64,000 nt of DNA from Lachnospiraceae bacterium (GCA_015056905.1 SVFI01000007.1:57528-121527); one strand, 5' to 3'; positions 9,503 to 18,625 are shown, counted from the first letter of the stretch. Notes: a model not told the origin generated them from the sequence alone. Program-made: numbers and translations.

Positions 9503-9543
9503 AAACCGCAAACCTTGATGGATACAGGGTTTGCGGTTTTTTT
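9503..9543 (+). terminator. Rho-independent terminator after tRNA-Thr
   Basis: AAACCGCAAACC (9503-9514) pairs perfectly with GGTTTGCGGTTT (9528-9539), then a run of seven T. On the minus strand the stem is followed by TTTT, so it may also stop mscS transcripts. Confidence 0.9.
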
Positions 9544-9555
9544 GTACATTCTAAT

Positions 9556-10413
9556 TCATTGCGCTTTCACATGCACATCCATCTGTGGATACGGAATTTC
9601 AATACCTTTCTCATCGAAAGCAAGCTTAACTCCCTCTAAAATACGGCTTCTCGTCGGCCAGTAATCCTCTGTCTTAACATAACAGCGAAGGTTGAGCATC
9701 ACAGCGCTCGCTCCGAGGTCGCTGACAAACACATCAATCTCTTTGTTTTTGAGCGTTGCCGCATCATCCGACAGGAGTTTCTTTGCCACGGCCTTCGCGA
9801 GCTGTAAATCTGCCTTGTAGGAAATACCCACGGCCAGATCAAGTCTGCGGATTCCGATATCCGTCACATTCGTAAGCGACGAATTCGCAAGCGTACCGTT
9901 CGGAAGCACAACCGTTCTTTCATCCGGTGTCGTAAGCTTCGTGTAAAAAATTTGAATCTCCGTTACGGTTCCTTCGTTCTTGTTCGTATCCTCAATAATG
10001 TAATCACCGACTTTAAACGGCTTTAACAGAAGAATCAGTACTCCGCCTGCAAGATTGGAAAGGCTCCCCTGCAAAGCAAGACCGATGGCAACACCGGCCG
10101 AGCCAACCACAGCGACAACACTTGTCGCATCGAGCCCGAAACTTGATGCAATCATAAACAAAAGCACAATGTAGAGCGCAGCTTTCAAAAAGGAATCGAG
10201 GAACTGAACCACTCCGACATCCGCGTTGGCACGCTGGAGCGATTTTTTCAGTATCTTGCGTATAACCTTAATTACCTGCACTCCGACAAAGAAAAATACA
10301 AATGCCAGAAATACACGTATCCCAAGGCTTAGTGCCTTCTGCGGAAGGGTCTCCATATATTGCTGAAATACACTCAATTTCTGTGTTACTTCCTCGGTTA
10401 CAGTATCATTCAT
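9556..10413 (-). CDS. Small-conductance mechanosensitive channel, MscS family
   Basis: Membrane channel that releases solutes on hypo-osmotic shock. Hydrophobic segments lie at about residues 30-50 and 82-100. The pore helix region follows as GSAGVAIGLALQGSLSNLAG, with the Gly/Ala-rich packing typical of MscS TM3. After it come the KPFKVGDYI and PNGTLANSSLTN motifs of the beta domain. Length 285 is normal. It is the last gene of DUF1015-glgB-mscS, 20 bases after glgB. The Shine-Dalgarno sequence is weak, which suggests coupling to glgB. Confidence 0.93.
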   Translation of the reverse strand: MNDTVTEEVTQKLSVFQQYMETLPQKALSLGIRVFLAFVFFFVGVQVIKVIRKILKKSLQRANADVGVVQFLDSFLKAALYIVLLFMIASSFGLDATSVVAVVGSAGVAIGLALQGSLSNLAGGVLILLLKPFKVGDYIIEDTNKNEGTVTEIQIFYTKLTTPDERTVVLPNGTLANSSLTNVTDIGIRRLDLAVGISYKADLQLAKAVAKKLLSDDAATLKNKEIDVFVSDLGASAVMLNLRCYVKTEDYWPTRSRILEGVKLAFDEKGIEIPYPQMDVHVKAQ

Positions 10414-10433
10414 GATTCGTCATACCCTTTCAT

Positions 10434-12932
10434 TTAAACAAATTTCGCCTCGTCCTTTACTTTCTGACTTTCATCGGCGCGTTTCTTCGCCTCTTTTTCA
10501 AGCTCACGTGCTTCTTTTTCCAGTTCTTCCGCACGCTTTGCCTCTTCCATCGCGCGTTTTAACGCTGCTTTTGCTTCCTCTTGTGCACGTTTTGCCTTCT
10601 CCATCGCGTCATTTGCCATCTTGCGCGCCTGATTTTCCGCCTCTTTTGCCGCCTCAATACGCTCAATCTCTAAACGTTTCTGACGCTCTTCCTCTTTGCG
10701 TTTCTCAATCGCTTCTTTTTCTTTTGCGGTAAATGGTGTATAAGAGAACATCTGCATAGAAAGTGCCGGCATTTTAATGCGGATGGAATCTTCGCGTCCG
10801 TCACATTCACTCTCATCCGATGCAATCGCACGGCCGTTCACACAGTTCGTTCCGCCAAATTTGCGCGAATCGGAGTTTAACACCTCTTTGTATTTGCCCG
10901 GGAAAGGCACACCAATCTTATAATCTTTACGCTCTTCATTTGCAAAGTTACAAACCACAAGAAGTGTATCTTTATCGTTTTCTGCTTTTCGAAGAAATAC
11001 AACAACATTTTCGTTTGCAGAAATATTGTTAATCCATTCAAATCCTTCCGGAGAAGTATCCATCGCATGAAGTGCCGGATATTCTTTGTAGCATTTGTTC
11101 AGGGCTTTAACAAACTCCTGCATGTTTTTGTGGTCGTCATACTGAAGCAAATCCCACTGCACGCTACGTTCTTCATTCCACTCATCAAACTCGGCAATAT
11201 CCTGTCCCATAAAAAGAAGTTTCTTGCCCGGATGCGCCATCATAAAACCATACGCAGCGCGGAGATTTTTGAACTTATCCGAAATCTCACCCGGCATTTT
11301 ACCAATCATGGACGATTTTCCGTGTACAACCTCATCATGAGAAAGCACAAGCATAAATTTCTCACTGTACGTATAAATCATGCTGAATGTCAGCTCACCG
11401 TGGTGATGAGCGCGGAAGAACGGATCGTAATGCATATAACCCGTAAAATCATTCATCCAGCCCATGTTCCATTTTAAATCAAAACCGAGACCGTCCTTTT
11501 CCACAATGTCCGTCACCTTCGGCCATGCAGTCGACTCCTCTGCAATCATCAAAACACCGTCTTTGCGCTTATGCACAATACTATTGACATGTTTTAAGAA
11601 CTCAATAGCTTCAAGGTTTTCTTTGCCGCCGTACATGTTTGCAACCCATTCGCCGTCATTTTTGCCGTAATCAAGGTACAGCATGGACGCAACTGCATCC
11701 ATACGGATACCGTCTGCATGATACATATCAATCCAGTAAAGCACATTGGCAAGAAGATAATTCTTTACCTCAGGTCTTCCGTAATTAAAAATCTTTGTTC
11801 CCCAGTGCGGATGCTCGCCCTGACGAGGGTCTGCATGCTCGTAAAGACATGTTCCGTCAAAACCGGAAAGTCCCTGGTCATCTTTCGGGAAATGCGCCGG
11901 TACCCAGTCCAAAATGACACCGATACCGTTTTTGTGCATTTCATTCATGAAATACATAAAGTCTTCCGGTGTTCCGTAGCGAGACGTCGGTGCATAATAA
12001 CCGATAATCTGATAACCCCAGGACGCATCAAAAGGATGCTCCATCACAGGCATCAGCTCAATATGCGTGTATCCCATCTCTTTAACATACTTGATAATCT
12101 TCGGCGCAAGCTCTCTGTAATTATAAAAAACTCTGCCGTCCTTTTCATCCGGCTTTGCAAAAGATCCGAGATGTATTTCGAGCACAGACATCGGGGAACT
12201 GTCAGGTTTGAAGTTTTTTCTCTCCTCCAGCCATTTCTCATCCGTCCACTTAAATTTCGAAATGTCCGTTACTACCGATGCAGAATCCGGACGAAGCTGC
12301 GCATAGTTTCCGTACGGGTCTGCTTTTAAAAATACATTTCCGCGCTTTGCCTTGATTTCAAACTTATAATTATCCTTGATATTGGCACAAGGAACAAAAA
12401 TCTCAAAAATACCGGAATCCCAAAGCCGACGCATCTGATGCACACGTCCGTCCCAGTTGTTGAAATCTCCGACAACACTCACACGTAATGCATTCGGTGC
12501 CCACACAGCAAAATAAACACCTGTAACCCCATCGATTGTCTTTACATGTGCGCCGAGAAGTTCATAAATACTATAATGAATTCCGCTGTTAAATTTCTCG
12601 GTATCTTTCTGCGTAATCAATGGTTTAAAATTGTACGGATCACAGATTTCTTTCGTCTTTCCGTCCTCAAACTCTACTTCCACCGTATACTTGGTCTTGT
12701 CTGCTTTCGGCAAAAGAACTGCAAAAAAACCTTCCTCATCAGCCATCTCCATCTTATATGCGCCCTTTTCCGTCATCACCGTTGCTTTTACTGCGCCCGG
12801 ATAGAAAAACTGCACAAGCGTACTCAGTCCCGACGGATGCGCTCCGAGAATACGATGCGGATTATCTTCCTCGGAATAAACAATCCCTTCAATATCTGCC
12901 CAATTCATTAATTTATATAGTTTTTTGGTCAT
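10434..12932 (-). CDS. glgB: 1,4-alpha-glucan branching enzyme with long charged C-terminal helix
   Basis: Transfers alpha-1,4-glucan chains to alpha-1,6 branches in glycogen synthesis. An N-terminal CBM48-type module (about 15-230, with VWAPNALRVSVVGDFNNWDG) precedes a GH13 barrel. The catalytic nucleophile Asp is in DGIRMDAVASM, the acid/base Glu in MIAEEST and the transition-state Asp in LSHDEVVHG. The usual enzyme ends near residue 734 with MQMFSYTPF. A further 98 residues (735-832) consist almost only of Glu, Lys, Ala and Arg, for example KRAQEEAKAALKRAMEEAK, and should form a long coiled coil or single helix. AGGAGG precedes the ATG. It starts 9 bases after the DUF1015 gene. The other glycogen genes are not here. 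Confidence 0.96.
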   Translation of the reverse strand: MTKKLYKLMNWADIEGIVYSEEDNPHRILGAHPSGLSTLVQFFYPGAVKATVMTEKGAYKMEMADEEGFFAVLLPKADKTKYTVEVEFEDGKTKEICDPYNFKPLITQKDTEKFNSGIHYSIYELLGAHVKTIDGVTGVYFAVWAPNALRVSVVGDFNNWDGRVHQMRRLWDSGIFEIFVPCANIKDNYKFEIKAKRGNVFLKADPYGNYAQLRPDSASVVTDISKFKWTDEKWLEERKNFKPDSSPMSVLEIHLGSFAKPDEKDGRVFYNYRELAPKIIKYVKEMGYTHIELMPVMEHPFDASWGYQIIGYYAPTSRYGTPEDFMYFMNEMHKNGIGVILDWVPAHFPKDDQGLSGFDGTCLYEHADPRQGEHPHWGTKIFNYGRPEVKNYLLANVLYWIDMYHADGIRMDAVASMLYLDYGKNDGEWVANMYGGKENLEAIEFLKHVNSIVHKRKDGVLMIAEESTAWPKVTDIVEKDGLGFDLKWNMGWMNDFTGYMHYDPFFRAHHHGELTFSMIYTYSEKFMLVLSHDEVVHGKSSMIGKMPGEISDKFKNLRAAYGFMMAHPGKKLLFMGQDIAEFDEWNEERSVQWDLLQYDDHKNMQEFVKALNKCYKEYPALHAMDTSPEGFEWINNISANENVVVFLRKAENDKDTLLVVCNFANEERKDYKIGVPFPGKYKEVLNSDSRKFGGTNCVNGRAIASDESECDGREDSIRIKMPALSMQMFSYTPFTAKEKEAIEKRKEEERQKRLEIERIEAAKEAENQARKMANDAMEKAKRAQEEAKAALKRAMEEAKRAEELEKEARELEKEAKKRADESQKVKDEAKFV

Positions 12933-12941
12933 ATGTGCCTC

Positions 12942-14219
12942 CTAATCTTCTAAACTATGTATAAAAAGTCCGCTGCGAAGCTTTGGTTCAAACCATGTCG
13001 ATTTCGGTGGCATAAGCAAATTCGCATCCGATACTGCAAATAACTCTCCGATGGATGTCGGGTACATTAAAAATGCAACCTTACAATCCTCCGCTACGCG
13101 TTTCTCAAGTTCAGCAAGTCCACGGATTCCGCCGACAAAATCAATTCTCTTATCTGTCTTAGGGTCTTCAATGCCGAGTACCGGATGTAATAAGTGGTCT
13201 TGAAGAAGCGACACATCAAGCCCTTTCACCGGGTCAGTATTCTTATAAGAGTCTTTGAACGAGAGTTTGTACCAGTCACCGTTCAGATACATGGAAACCT
13301 GTCCTTTGGCTGCCGGTTTGAGAACTGCATCCTTCTCTTCTCTTGTTTTTTGACTATACAAGTCAACGTCAACTTTTTCCATCTCAAACACTTCGCCGAC
13401 TTTCTCAAGGAACTGCTCACATGAATAGCTGTTCAAATCCTTTACCACACGGTTGTAGTCCATAATCATAAGCTGGTCATCCGGGAAAAGAACAGACAGG
13501 AAACGGTTAAACTCTTCTGCTCCGGTGTAATCCGGATTCTCCTCACGACGTTTTAATGACACTTTCACTGCAGATGCACATCTGTGGTGACCATCCGCAA
13601 TATAAATCTCTTGAATGGCAGCAAATGCATTTCTAATCGCGGTAACATCTGCCTCGTCGTCAATCAGCCATACTTTGTGTGTCACAGCGTCCTCTTTTGT
13701 AAAATCAAACACAGGCGCCTCTTTCATCTTATTTGCAACAATTGTGTTGATTTCCTCTTTGGAACGATATGCAAGAAAAATCGGACCTGTCTGTGCATTA
13801 CAAATATCAACATGATTGATACGGTCCACTTCCTTATCTGCCCTTGTATTTTCATGTTTCTTGATAACATTGTTCAGATAATCATCTACATCGGACACCG
13901 CTACGATACCACTCTGACTTCTGCCTTCCATCGTCAATTCATATACGTAGTAGCATTCATTCTCATCCTGTACAAACTCACCGTTTGCAATCATCTCCCA
14001 GAGCATATCGTGTGCTTTCTGATAGACGCATGCATCATACGTATCCACACTGTCGTCAAACTGTGTTTCCGCTCTGTCTATTTTTAAAAAAGATAAAGGT
14101 TCTCCTGCAACAACCTCCTTTGCCTCTGCACGGTTGTACACGTCGTACGGAAGCGCTGCGATACGGTCCTCAAGTCCCATCTTTGGTCTGATTGCTTTAA
14201 ATGGATGTATTCCTGCCAT
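12942..14219 (-). CDS. DUF1015 family protein
   Basis: Conserved cytoplasmic protein of unknown biochemical function. Recognised by the family start GIHPFKAIRPKMG, the internal YIADGHHRCASAVK (a likely catalytic or ligand site with two histidines) and the late LLQDHLLHPVLGIEDPKTDK. Full length, 425 residues. In many Firmicutes DUF1015 genes lie with serA and serC; here serA-serC lie just beyond, but separated by a terminator, a small convergent gene and a separate promoter. It heads the unit DUF1015-glgB-mscS. The promoter is at 14268-14296 and a perfect inverted repeat at 14244-14263 could be an operator. Confidence 0.88.
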   Translation of the reverse strand: MAGIHPFKAIRPKMGLEDRIAALPYDVYNRAEAKEVVAGEPLSFLKIDRAETQFDDSVDTYDACVYQKAHDMLWEMIANGEFVQDENECYYVYELTMEGRSQSGIVAVSDVDDYLNNVIKKHENTRADKEVDRINHVDICNAQTGPIFLAYRSKEEINTIVANKMKEAPVFDFTKEDAVTHKVWLIDDEADVTAIRNAFAAIQEIYIADGHHRCASAVKVSLKRREENPDYTGAEEFNRFLSVLFPDDQLMIMDYNRVVKDLNSYSCEQFLEKVGEVFEMEKVDVDLYSQKTREEKDAVLKPAAKGQVSMYLNGDWYKLSFKDSYKNTDPVKGLDVSLLQDHLLHPVLGIEDPKTDKRIDFVGGIRGLAELEKRVAEDCKVAFLMYPTSIGELFAVSDANLLMPPKSTWFEPKLRSGLFIHSLED

Positions 14220-14243
14220 ATTTTTTCTCCTTAGAACGAATTA

Positions 14244-14263
14244 TTTGTATGTATTCATACAAA
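14244..14263 (-). promoter_or_regulatory. Operator-like inverted repeat in DUF1015 leader
   Basis: TTTGTATG, four bases (TATT), CATACAAA: a perfect 8-base inverted repeat. It lies just downstream of the -10 box, about where transcription should begin. The position suggests a repressor site; the regulator is unknown. Confidence 0.5.
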
Positions 14264-14267
14264 AAAT

Positions 14268-14296
14268 ATTATATCAAATTTGTACTCTTTCGTAAA
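14268..14296 (-). promoter_or_regulatory. Promoter of DUF1015-glgB-mscS
   Basis: Minus strand TTTACG (14296-14291), 17-base spacer, TATAAT (14273-14268). Divergent from the promoter at 14302-14330, only 5 bases away, so the two -35 boxes are almost adjacent. Confidence 0.75.
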
Positions 14297-14301
14297 CAAT
14301 T

Positions 14302-14330
14302 TTGACAGTTACGGTTGAAAATGCTATCAT
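14302..14330 (+). promoter_or_regulatory. Promoter of small gene at 14381
   Basis: TTGACA (14302-14307), 17-base spacer, TATCAT (14325-14330). Near-consensus. Confidence 0.8.
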
Positions 14331-14380
14331 ATTTTTTATGATGTTATTTCATCAGATTTTTAACAGAAGGAAGTGTTGTT

Positions 14381-14641
14381 ATGACAAACGAAGATAAGAT
14401 TTTTTTAGACCGTATTACCGAATTTGCGAATGAAGTGATGGCGGACATTGATCCGGACCCACAGAAAACTCCGATATCGGAACAGCTTGAATATCTGAAA
14501 CCGATTATGGAGACTCTTTCCAAAGAAACCGGCGAGCCGATTGAGGATATATTTATCAAATATATGGATTTGGCTTCCGAAGCTGCCGTTGAGAAAAACC
14601 AGAAATTTAAAGCCGATTATGCGGATTTTGATATGAGATAA
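14381..14641 (+). CDS. Small acidic protein of unknown function
   Basis: 86 residues, not recognised. Strongly acidic and mostly helical in appearance (LDRITEFANEVMADIDPDP, EQLEYLKPIMETLSKETGE), with no signal peptide, membrane segment or cysteine. I regard it as real: GGAAG stands 8 bases before the ATG, a near-consensus promoter lies at 14302-14330, and a perfect terminator follows the stop. It is an independent single-gene unit between two minus-strand operons. Confidence 0.8.
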   Translation: MTNEDKIFLDRITEFANEVMADIDPDPQKTPISEQLEYLKPIMETLSKETGEPIEDIFIKYMDLASEAAVEKNQKFKADYADFDMR

Positions 14642-14666
14642 GTTTTCCGCAAACCAAACTACCCGC

Positions 14667-14710
14667 GGGGTATTAGCATTGCTTTTCGCACTCTAATACC
14701 CCGTTTTTTT
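14667..14710 (+). terminator. Rho-independent terminator
   Basis: GGGGTATTAG (14667-14676) pairs perfectly with CTAATACCCC (14693-14702), followed by GTTTTTTT. It ends the small gene at 14381. Confidence 0.9.
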
Positions 14711-14778
14711 GTTTTTTATAATAAATTTACGTTCCAAAAGGGTATAGAGAAGATTTTTTTATCTACATGCCCCGCTTT

Positions 14779-14824
14779 AAAATAAAACGGGGCATAGAAG
14801 AAACATATTGTCCTCCTATACCCC
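14779..14824 (-). terminator. Terminator of serC-serA, with competing hairpin
   Basis: Minus strand: GGGGTATAG (14824-14816) pairs with CTATGCCCC (14797-14789), one G-U pair, followed by GTTTTATTTT. The same CTATGCCCCG arm can instead pair with CGGGGCAT (14774-14767) further downstream, and that alternative hairpin lacks a T-run. Confidence 0.65.
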
Positions 14825-14841
14825 ATATGTATTTCTGTTAT

Positions 14842-16005
14842 TTATTTCACTACACGAATACGAATCACACCGTCAATGGCAGAAAGTTTTGCAACCATCT
14901 CTTCGGTAATTGGCTTTTCTACATCGAGCATCGTGTATCCATAATCACCTTTTGACTTGTTCGCCATGTCTGTGATATTAATACCCTCATCACCGAAGGT
15001 AGCTGTAAACTTCGTAATCATGTTGGCAACGTTCTTGTGGAAGATTGCAATACGACCTGCCTGGTTGCATACACCCATGTCAAGTCTTGGGAAGTTCACG
15101 CTGTTGATGATGTTACCGTTTTCAAGGTAGTTCATCATTTCTTTGACTGCCATCTTTGCACAGTTGTCCTCAGATTCTTCTGTCGAAGCTCCGAGGTGCG
15201 GGATTACGATACAACCTTCCTTACCTACTGTTGTTGTATTCGGGAAGTCTGTCACATACTTACGCACTTTTCCGCTCTTAATACCCTCAAGAACATCTGC
15301 TTCATTTGCCAAAAGGTCACGCGCAAAGTTCAGAATAATCACACCGTCTTTCATCTTTTCGATAGCATCTTTGTTAATCATTCCTTTTGTGCTGTCAAGA
15401 AGCGGTACATGAACTGTGATATAATCACATTTCTCATAGATTTCTTCTACATTTAACACATGTTTGATATCTCGGCTTAAGTTCCAAGCTGCATCTACGG
15501 AAACATATGGGTCATAACCGTACACTTCCATACCGAAATGCTTTGCTGTGTTTGCAACCTTAACACCGATGGCACCAAGACCGATAACACCGAGTTTCTT
15601 GTCCTGGAGCTCCGTTCCGGCGAATTTTTTCTTTTCTTTTTCTGCATCCTTTGCAACGTTGTCGTTATCTGTCTGCGCTTTTACCCACTCAATACCGCCG
15701 ACTACGTCACGGGAAGCAAGTAACATACCTGCAAATACAAGTTCCTTTACACCATTGGCGTTCGCACCCGGTGTGTTAAATACTACGATACCTTTTTCTG
15801 CACATTTATCAAGCGGAATATTGTTTACACCTGCACCTGCCCTTGCAACAGCAAGAAGATTGTCAGAGAGTTCCATCTCATGCATGGAAGCACTTCTCAC
15901 AAGAATACCTTCCGCAGCATTTACGTCTTCTGTTTTTGCAAAATTGTCATTGAATTTTACAAGTCCAACCTGAGCGATTGGATTTAAGCAATAATATTTA
16001 AACAT
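14842..16005 (-). CDS. serA: D-3-phosphoglycerate dehydrogenase
   Basis: First step of serine synthesis: oxidises 3-phosphoglycerate with NAD. The dinucleotide-binding motif is KLGVIGLGAIGVKVA. The substrate/catalytic region shows RAGAGVNNIPLDKCAEKGI, NFARDLLANE and the catalytic histidine in PHLGASTEESE. The last 75 residues form an ACT domain (IFHKNVANMITKFTATFGDE), the usual serine feedback site. 387 residues, the short form of the family. Follows serC by 17 bases with GAGGAAGAG before the ATG. Confidence 0.95.
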   Translation of the reverse strand: MFKYYCLNPIAQVGLVKFNDNFAKTEDVNAAEGILVRSASMHEMELSDNLLAVARAGAGVNNIPLDKCAEKGIVVFNTPGANANGVKELVFAGMLLASRDVVGGIEWVKAQTDNDNVAKDAEKEKKKFAGTELQDKKLGVIGLGAIGVKVANTAKHFGMEVYGYDPYVSVDAAWNLSRDIKHVLNVEEIYEKCDYITVHVPLLDSTKGMINKDAIEKMKDGVIILNFARDLLANEADVLEGIKSGKVRKYVTDFPNTTTVGKEGCIVIPHLGASTEESEDNCAKMAVKEMMNYLENGNIINSVNFPRLDMGVCNQAGRIAIFHKNVANMITKFTATFGDEGINITDMANKSKGDYGYTMLDVEKPITEEMVAKLSAIDGVIRIRVVK

Positions 16006-16022
16006 GTCTCTTCCTCTTTTCC

Positions 16023-17105
16023 TTATGCGTTGTTTGCTTCAAACTCTTTCATGAACGCAACTAATTTTTCTACACCTTCGATTGGCATAGCGTTGTAGAT
16101 ACTTGCTCTCATACCACCGACAGATCTGTGACCTTTTAAATTCTCAAAGCCTGCTTCTTTTGCTTCTTTGATGAACTTCGCATCCAGCTCGTCGCTTCCT
16201 GTGATGAACGGAACATTCATAAGCGAACGGTCTTCCTTGCGGACAGTTCCTTTGAAGAGCTTAGACTCATCAAGGAAATCATAAAGGATGGCAGCTTTCT
16301 TCTCGTTGTATTCTTTCATCGCTGCAAGTCCGCCCTGTTTTTTAATCCATTTAAACACCTTACCGCAGATGTAAATACCATATGCAGGCGGAGTGTTGTA
16401 TAATGACTCATTGTCTGCATGAATCTTGTATTTGAGCATCGTTGGTGTTCCCGGAAGAACATCCTCTGTAATGAGATCTTCACGGATAATCGCGATAACC
16501 ACTCCTGCAGGTCCGATATTTTTCTGGACACCGCCGTAGATTACGCCGTATTTTTCTACATCCATCGGCTCTGATAAGAAGCATGATGATACGTCAGATA
16601 CTAAAAGATGGCCTTTCGTATTCGGTAACTCTTTAAATTTCGTACCGTAGATTGTATTGTTTTCACAAATGTAAACATAGTCTACATCATCCGGAATATC
16701 CAAATCAGAACAATCAGGAATGTATGAGAATGTCTCATCCGCTGAGGAAGCAAGTTCAATCGCCTCACCATAAATCTTAGCCTCCTGATATGCTTTCTTT
16801 GCCCACTGTCCTGTTACAATATAGCCGGCTTTTTTATTCTTCATAAGATTCATAGGAATCATGGCAAACTGCTGACTTGCACCGCCCTGAAGGAACAATA
16901 CTTTATAATTATCAGGAATGTTTAACAAGTCACGAAGATCAGCTTCCGCTTCTTTAATAATGTTATCATAAGTTTTGGAACGATGACTCATTTCCATCAC
17001 CGACATTCCGCTTCCCTTGTAATCTAACATTTCTTCTGCAGCTTCTTTTAACACTTCTTCAGGTAAAACTGCCGGACCTGCTGAAAAGTTATAAACTCTT
17101 GACAT
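16023..17105 (-). CDS. serC: Phosphoserine aminotransferase
   Basis: PLP enzyme that makes phosphoserine from 3-phosphohydroxypyruvate and glutamate. The N-terminus MSRVYNFSAGPAVLPEEVL is diagnostic. The PLP lysine lies in GGVQKNIGPAGV, and GHRSVGGMRASIYNAM is the typical end. The open frame extends 20 codons further upstream, but the extension is unlike the family and the ATG at 17105 has AGGAGA and AAGGAA before it, giving the expected 360 residues. serC and serA form a two-gene operon from the promoter at 17167-17195. A phosphoserine phosphatase gene is not present. Confidence 0.95.
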   Translation of the reverse strand: MSRVYNFSAGPAVLPEEVLKEAAEEMLDYKGSGMSVMEMSHRSKTYDNIIKEAEADLRDLLNIPDNYKVLFLQGGASQQFAMIPMNLMKNKKAGYIVTGQWAKKAYQEAKIYGEAIELASSADETFSYIPDCSDLDIPDDVDYVYICENNTIYGTKFKELPNTKGHLLVSDVSSCFLSEPMDVEKYGVIYGGVQKNIGPAGVVIAIIREDLITEDVLPGTPTMLKYKIHADNESLYNTPPAYGIYICGKVFKWIKKQGGLAAMKEYNEKKAAILYDFLDESKLFKGTVRKEDRSLMNVPFITGSDELDAKFIKEAKEAGFENLKGHRSVGGMRASIYNAMPIEGVEKLVAFMKEFEANNA

Positions 17106-17166
17106 TTCCTTTTTCTCCTCTCTTTTGTCCGAAAACATAAGACTGCTTTCGACACATTTAAACAAT

Positions 17167-17195
17167 ATTTTACATTTTATACTTTAATACGTCAA
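17167..17195 (-). promoter_or_regulatory. Promoter of serC-serA
   Basis: Minus strand TTGACG (17195-17190), 17-base spacer, TAAAAT (17172-17167). It begins 7 bases after the end of the L,D-transpeptidase gene; I see no terminator between them, so read-through from the leu/ilv operon is possible. Confidence 0.75.
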
Positions 17196-17201
17196 CGTGT
17201 T

Positions 17202-18623
17202 TTAATAAAAAATGATGACCGGGGTACCGATTTCTACCATGTCATACATCTTGCTAACTTCTTTGTACGGTGTATTGATACAGCCATGCGAACCATTTGT
17301 TTTATAAATGGTTCCGCCGTAACTTCCGCGCCATGAAGAATCATGAATACCGACTCCTCCATAAACCGGCATCCAAAAATTCACAAAAGAGGCATAGCCC
17401 TCGCCGCGCAAAGTACGATTTCGCTCTTTGCTGTACACATAACATACCTTTTCAGGTGTTCCGCGACCGAGTGACGTGTTTCCGGTCACGACAGGTGTGT
17501 TTATCTTTATACGACCGTTTACATAGTAATACATCATCTGGTTAGTTAAATCCACTTCGATATACGTATCACCGATGTCATTGTTGGTGTTGTAAACGTT
17601 GGTAAAAGCCTCCTGGCTGAATTCCGGTTTGCGCGTGAGCTGATTTCTTCTTCCGATGACTTTGGAGAGATACTCAAACTCTGCTTTTTCGTTGAGCTTA
17701 TATCCGTACGTCCCGGTATCCACCGTGACCAGTTCGCCGCGCGTTGCACGGAAACTTCTCGGTTTGTTTACCGTATTATACTTCTCTGCCAATGTTTTGA
17801 CATACTCTTTGATTTTTGCCTCGTCCAAATAAAAGGAACCGCTCTCATCAAATAAAAAGTCACCGTTTTCGTCTGTTGCAATAAAGGAGCTGATTTCCGG
17901 ACCATCTACAATCTCTGTTGCATTTCCGAAATCATAAGTAATGGTGGATTCCACATACGCTGCAAGTGCATCCCACTTCTCGAGCGTCTTTTTCATTTGA
18001 CTTGTGTGGTCAACCTCGATATAGCAACCTTCTTTATACAAATCCACTTCAAAAACGCCTTTGGAGAGTGCATTTTCGATGGTCTCCGATGCTTTCTCAT
18101 GGCTGAGAAGATTTCTCGTCTCATCATAAAGATAGTATCCTCCGGAATCCCTTCGAATTTCAACAATCTTATCCTTCGGGTCGGAATTGTCTTCCAGATA
18201 CTTCACAGAATCAAGATACTCTTGTAATACTGCGGAGTCATACGAGGTTTCCGGTTGAATTTCAAGCTCTTCAAACTTAATATCCTCTCCCATAAACCAT
18301 TCCGCAAAACGCAACACCGACTGTGACGAGTGTATCTTATTTACCTGGGCAAGATAATCCTGTTCATAATGTATTTCTTCCAGGGAAAACGTATATTCTT
18401 TTCCCTCTTTATCCCGAACTGTGAAATCAGGACATTCCGTGTCTTCCTTAAGCTTTTCGTTCAGTTCCTGTGGCGTATAGTCTGCCGCGTAAAAACCATT
18501 TACGAACAGTCCCGGCATAAATGTATCCTTATACTGGTACTGCACGACCATATAACATCCGGCCGCAAGAAGCACAGGTATGAAAACCAAGACACTTACT
18601 ACAATCCATATTGTTTTTTTCAT
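17202..18623 (-). CDS. Membrane-anchored L,D-transpeptidase (YkuD)
   Basis: Makes 3-3 cross-links in peptidoglycan or attaches groups to the stem peptide. An N-terminal membrane anchor (IWIVVSVLVFIPVLLAAGCY) is followed by an extracellular region of about 300 residues that resembles the PG-binding-4 module found in such proteins. The C-terminal YkuD domain has VVTGNTSLGRGTPEKVCYV, a conserved HDSSWRGSYGG and the catalytic SHGCINTP with its cysteine. 473 residues, complete. The ATG lies only 2 bases after the stop of ilvB and has no clear Shine-Dalgarno, so it depends on ilvB translation. That genetic linkage of cell-wall remodelling to branched-chain amino acid synthesis is unusual. Confidence 0.92.
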   Translation of the reverse strand: MKKTIWIVVSVLVFIPVLLAAGCYMVVQYQYKDTFMPGLFVNGFYAADYTPQELNEKLKEDTECPDFTVRDKEGKEYTFSLEEIHYEQDYLAQVNKIHSSQSVLRFAEWFMGEDIKFEELEIQPETSYDSAVLQEYLDSVKYLEDNSDPKDKIVEIRRDSGGYYLYDETRNLLSHEKASETIENALSKGVFEVDLYKEGCYIEVDHTSQMKKTLEKWDALAAYVESTITYDFGNATEIVDGPEISSFIATDENGDFLFDESGSFYLDEAKIKEYVKTLAEKYNTVNKPRSFRATRGELVTVDTGTYGYKLNEKAEFEYLSKVIGRRNQLTRKPEFSQEAFTNVYNTNNDIGDTYIEVDLTNQMMYYYVNGRIKINTPVVTGNTSLGRGTPEKVCYVYSKERNRTLRGEGYASFVNFWMPVYGGVGIHDSSWRGSYGGTIYKTNGSHGCINTPYKEVSKMYDMVEIGTPVIIFY

Positions 18624-18625
18624 AA

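Noticed and set aside
11718..12329. Plus-strand frame of 203 codons inside glgB
   Set aside because: Antisense shadow of a firmly identified gene; composition rich in Cys, His and Arg without a domain or ribosome binding site.
14767..14955. Plus-strand small gene starting at 14767
   Set aside because: Runs into the antisense of serA, starts in a hairpin and has no ribosome binding site.
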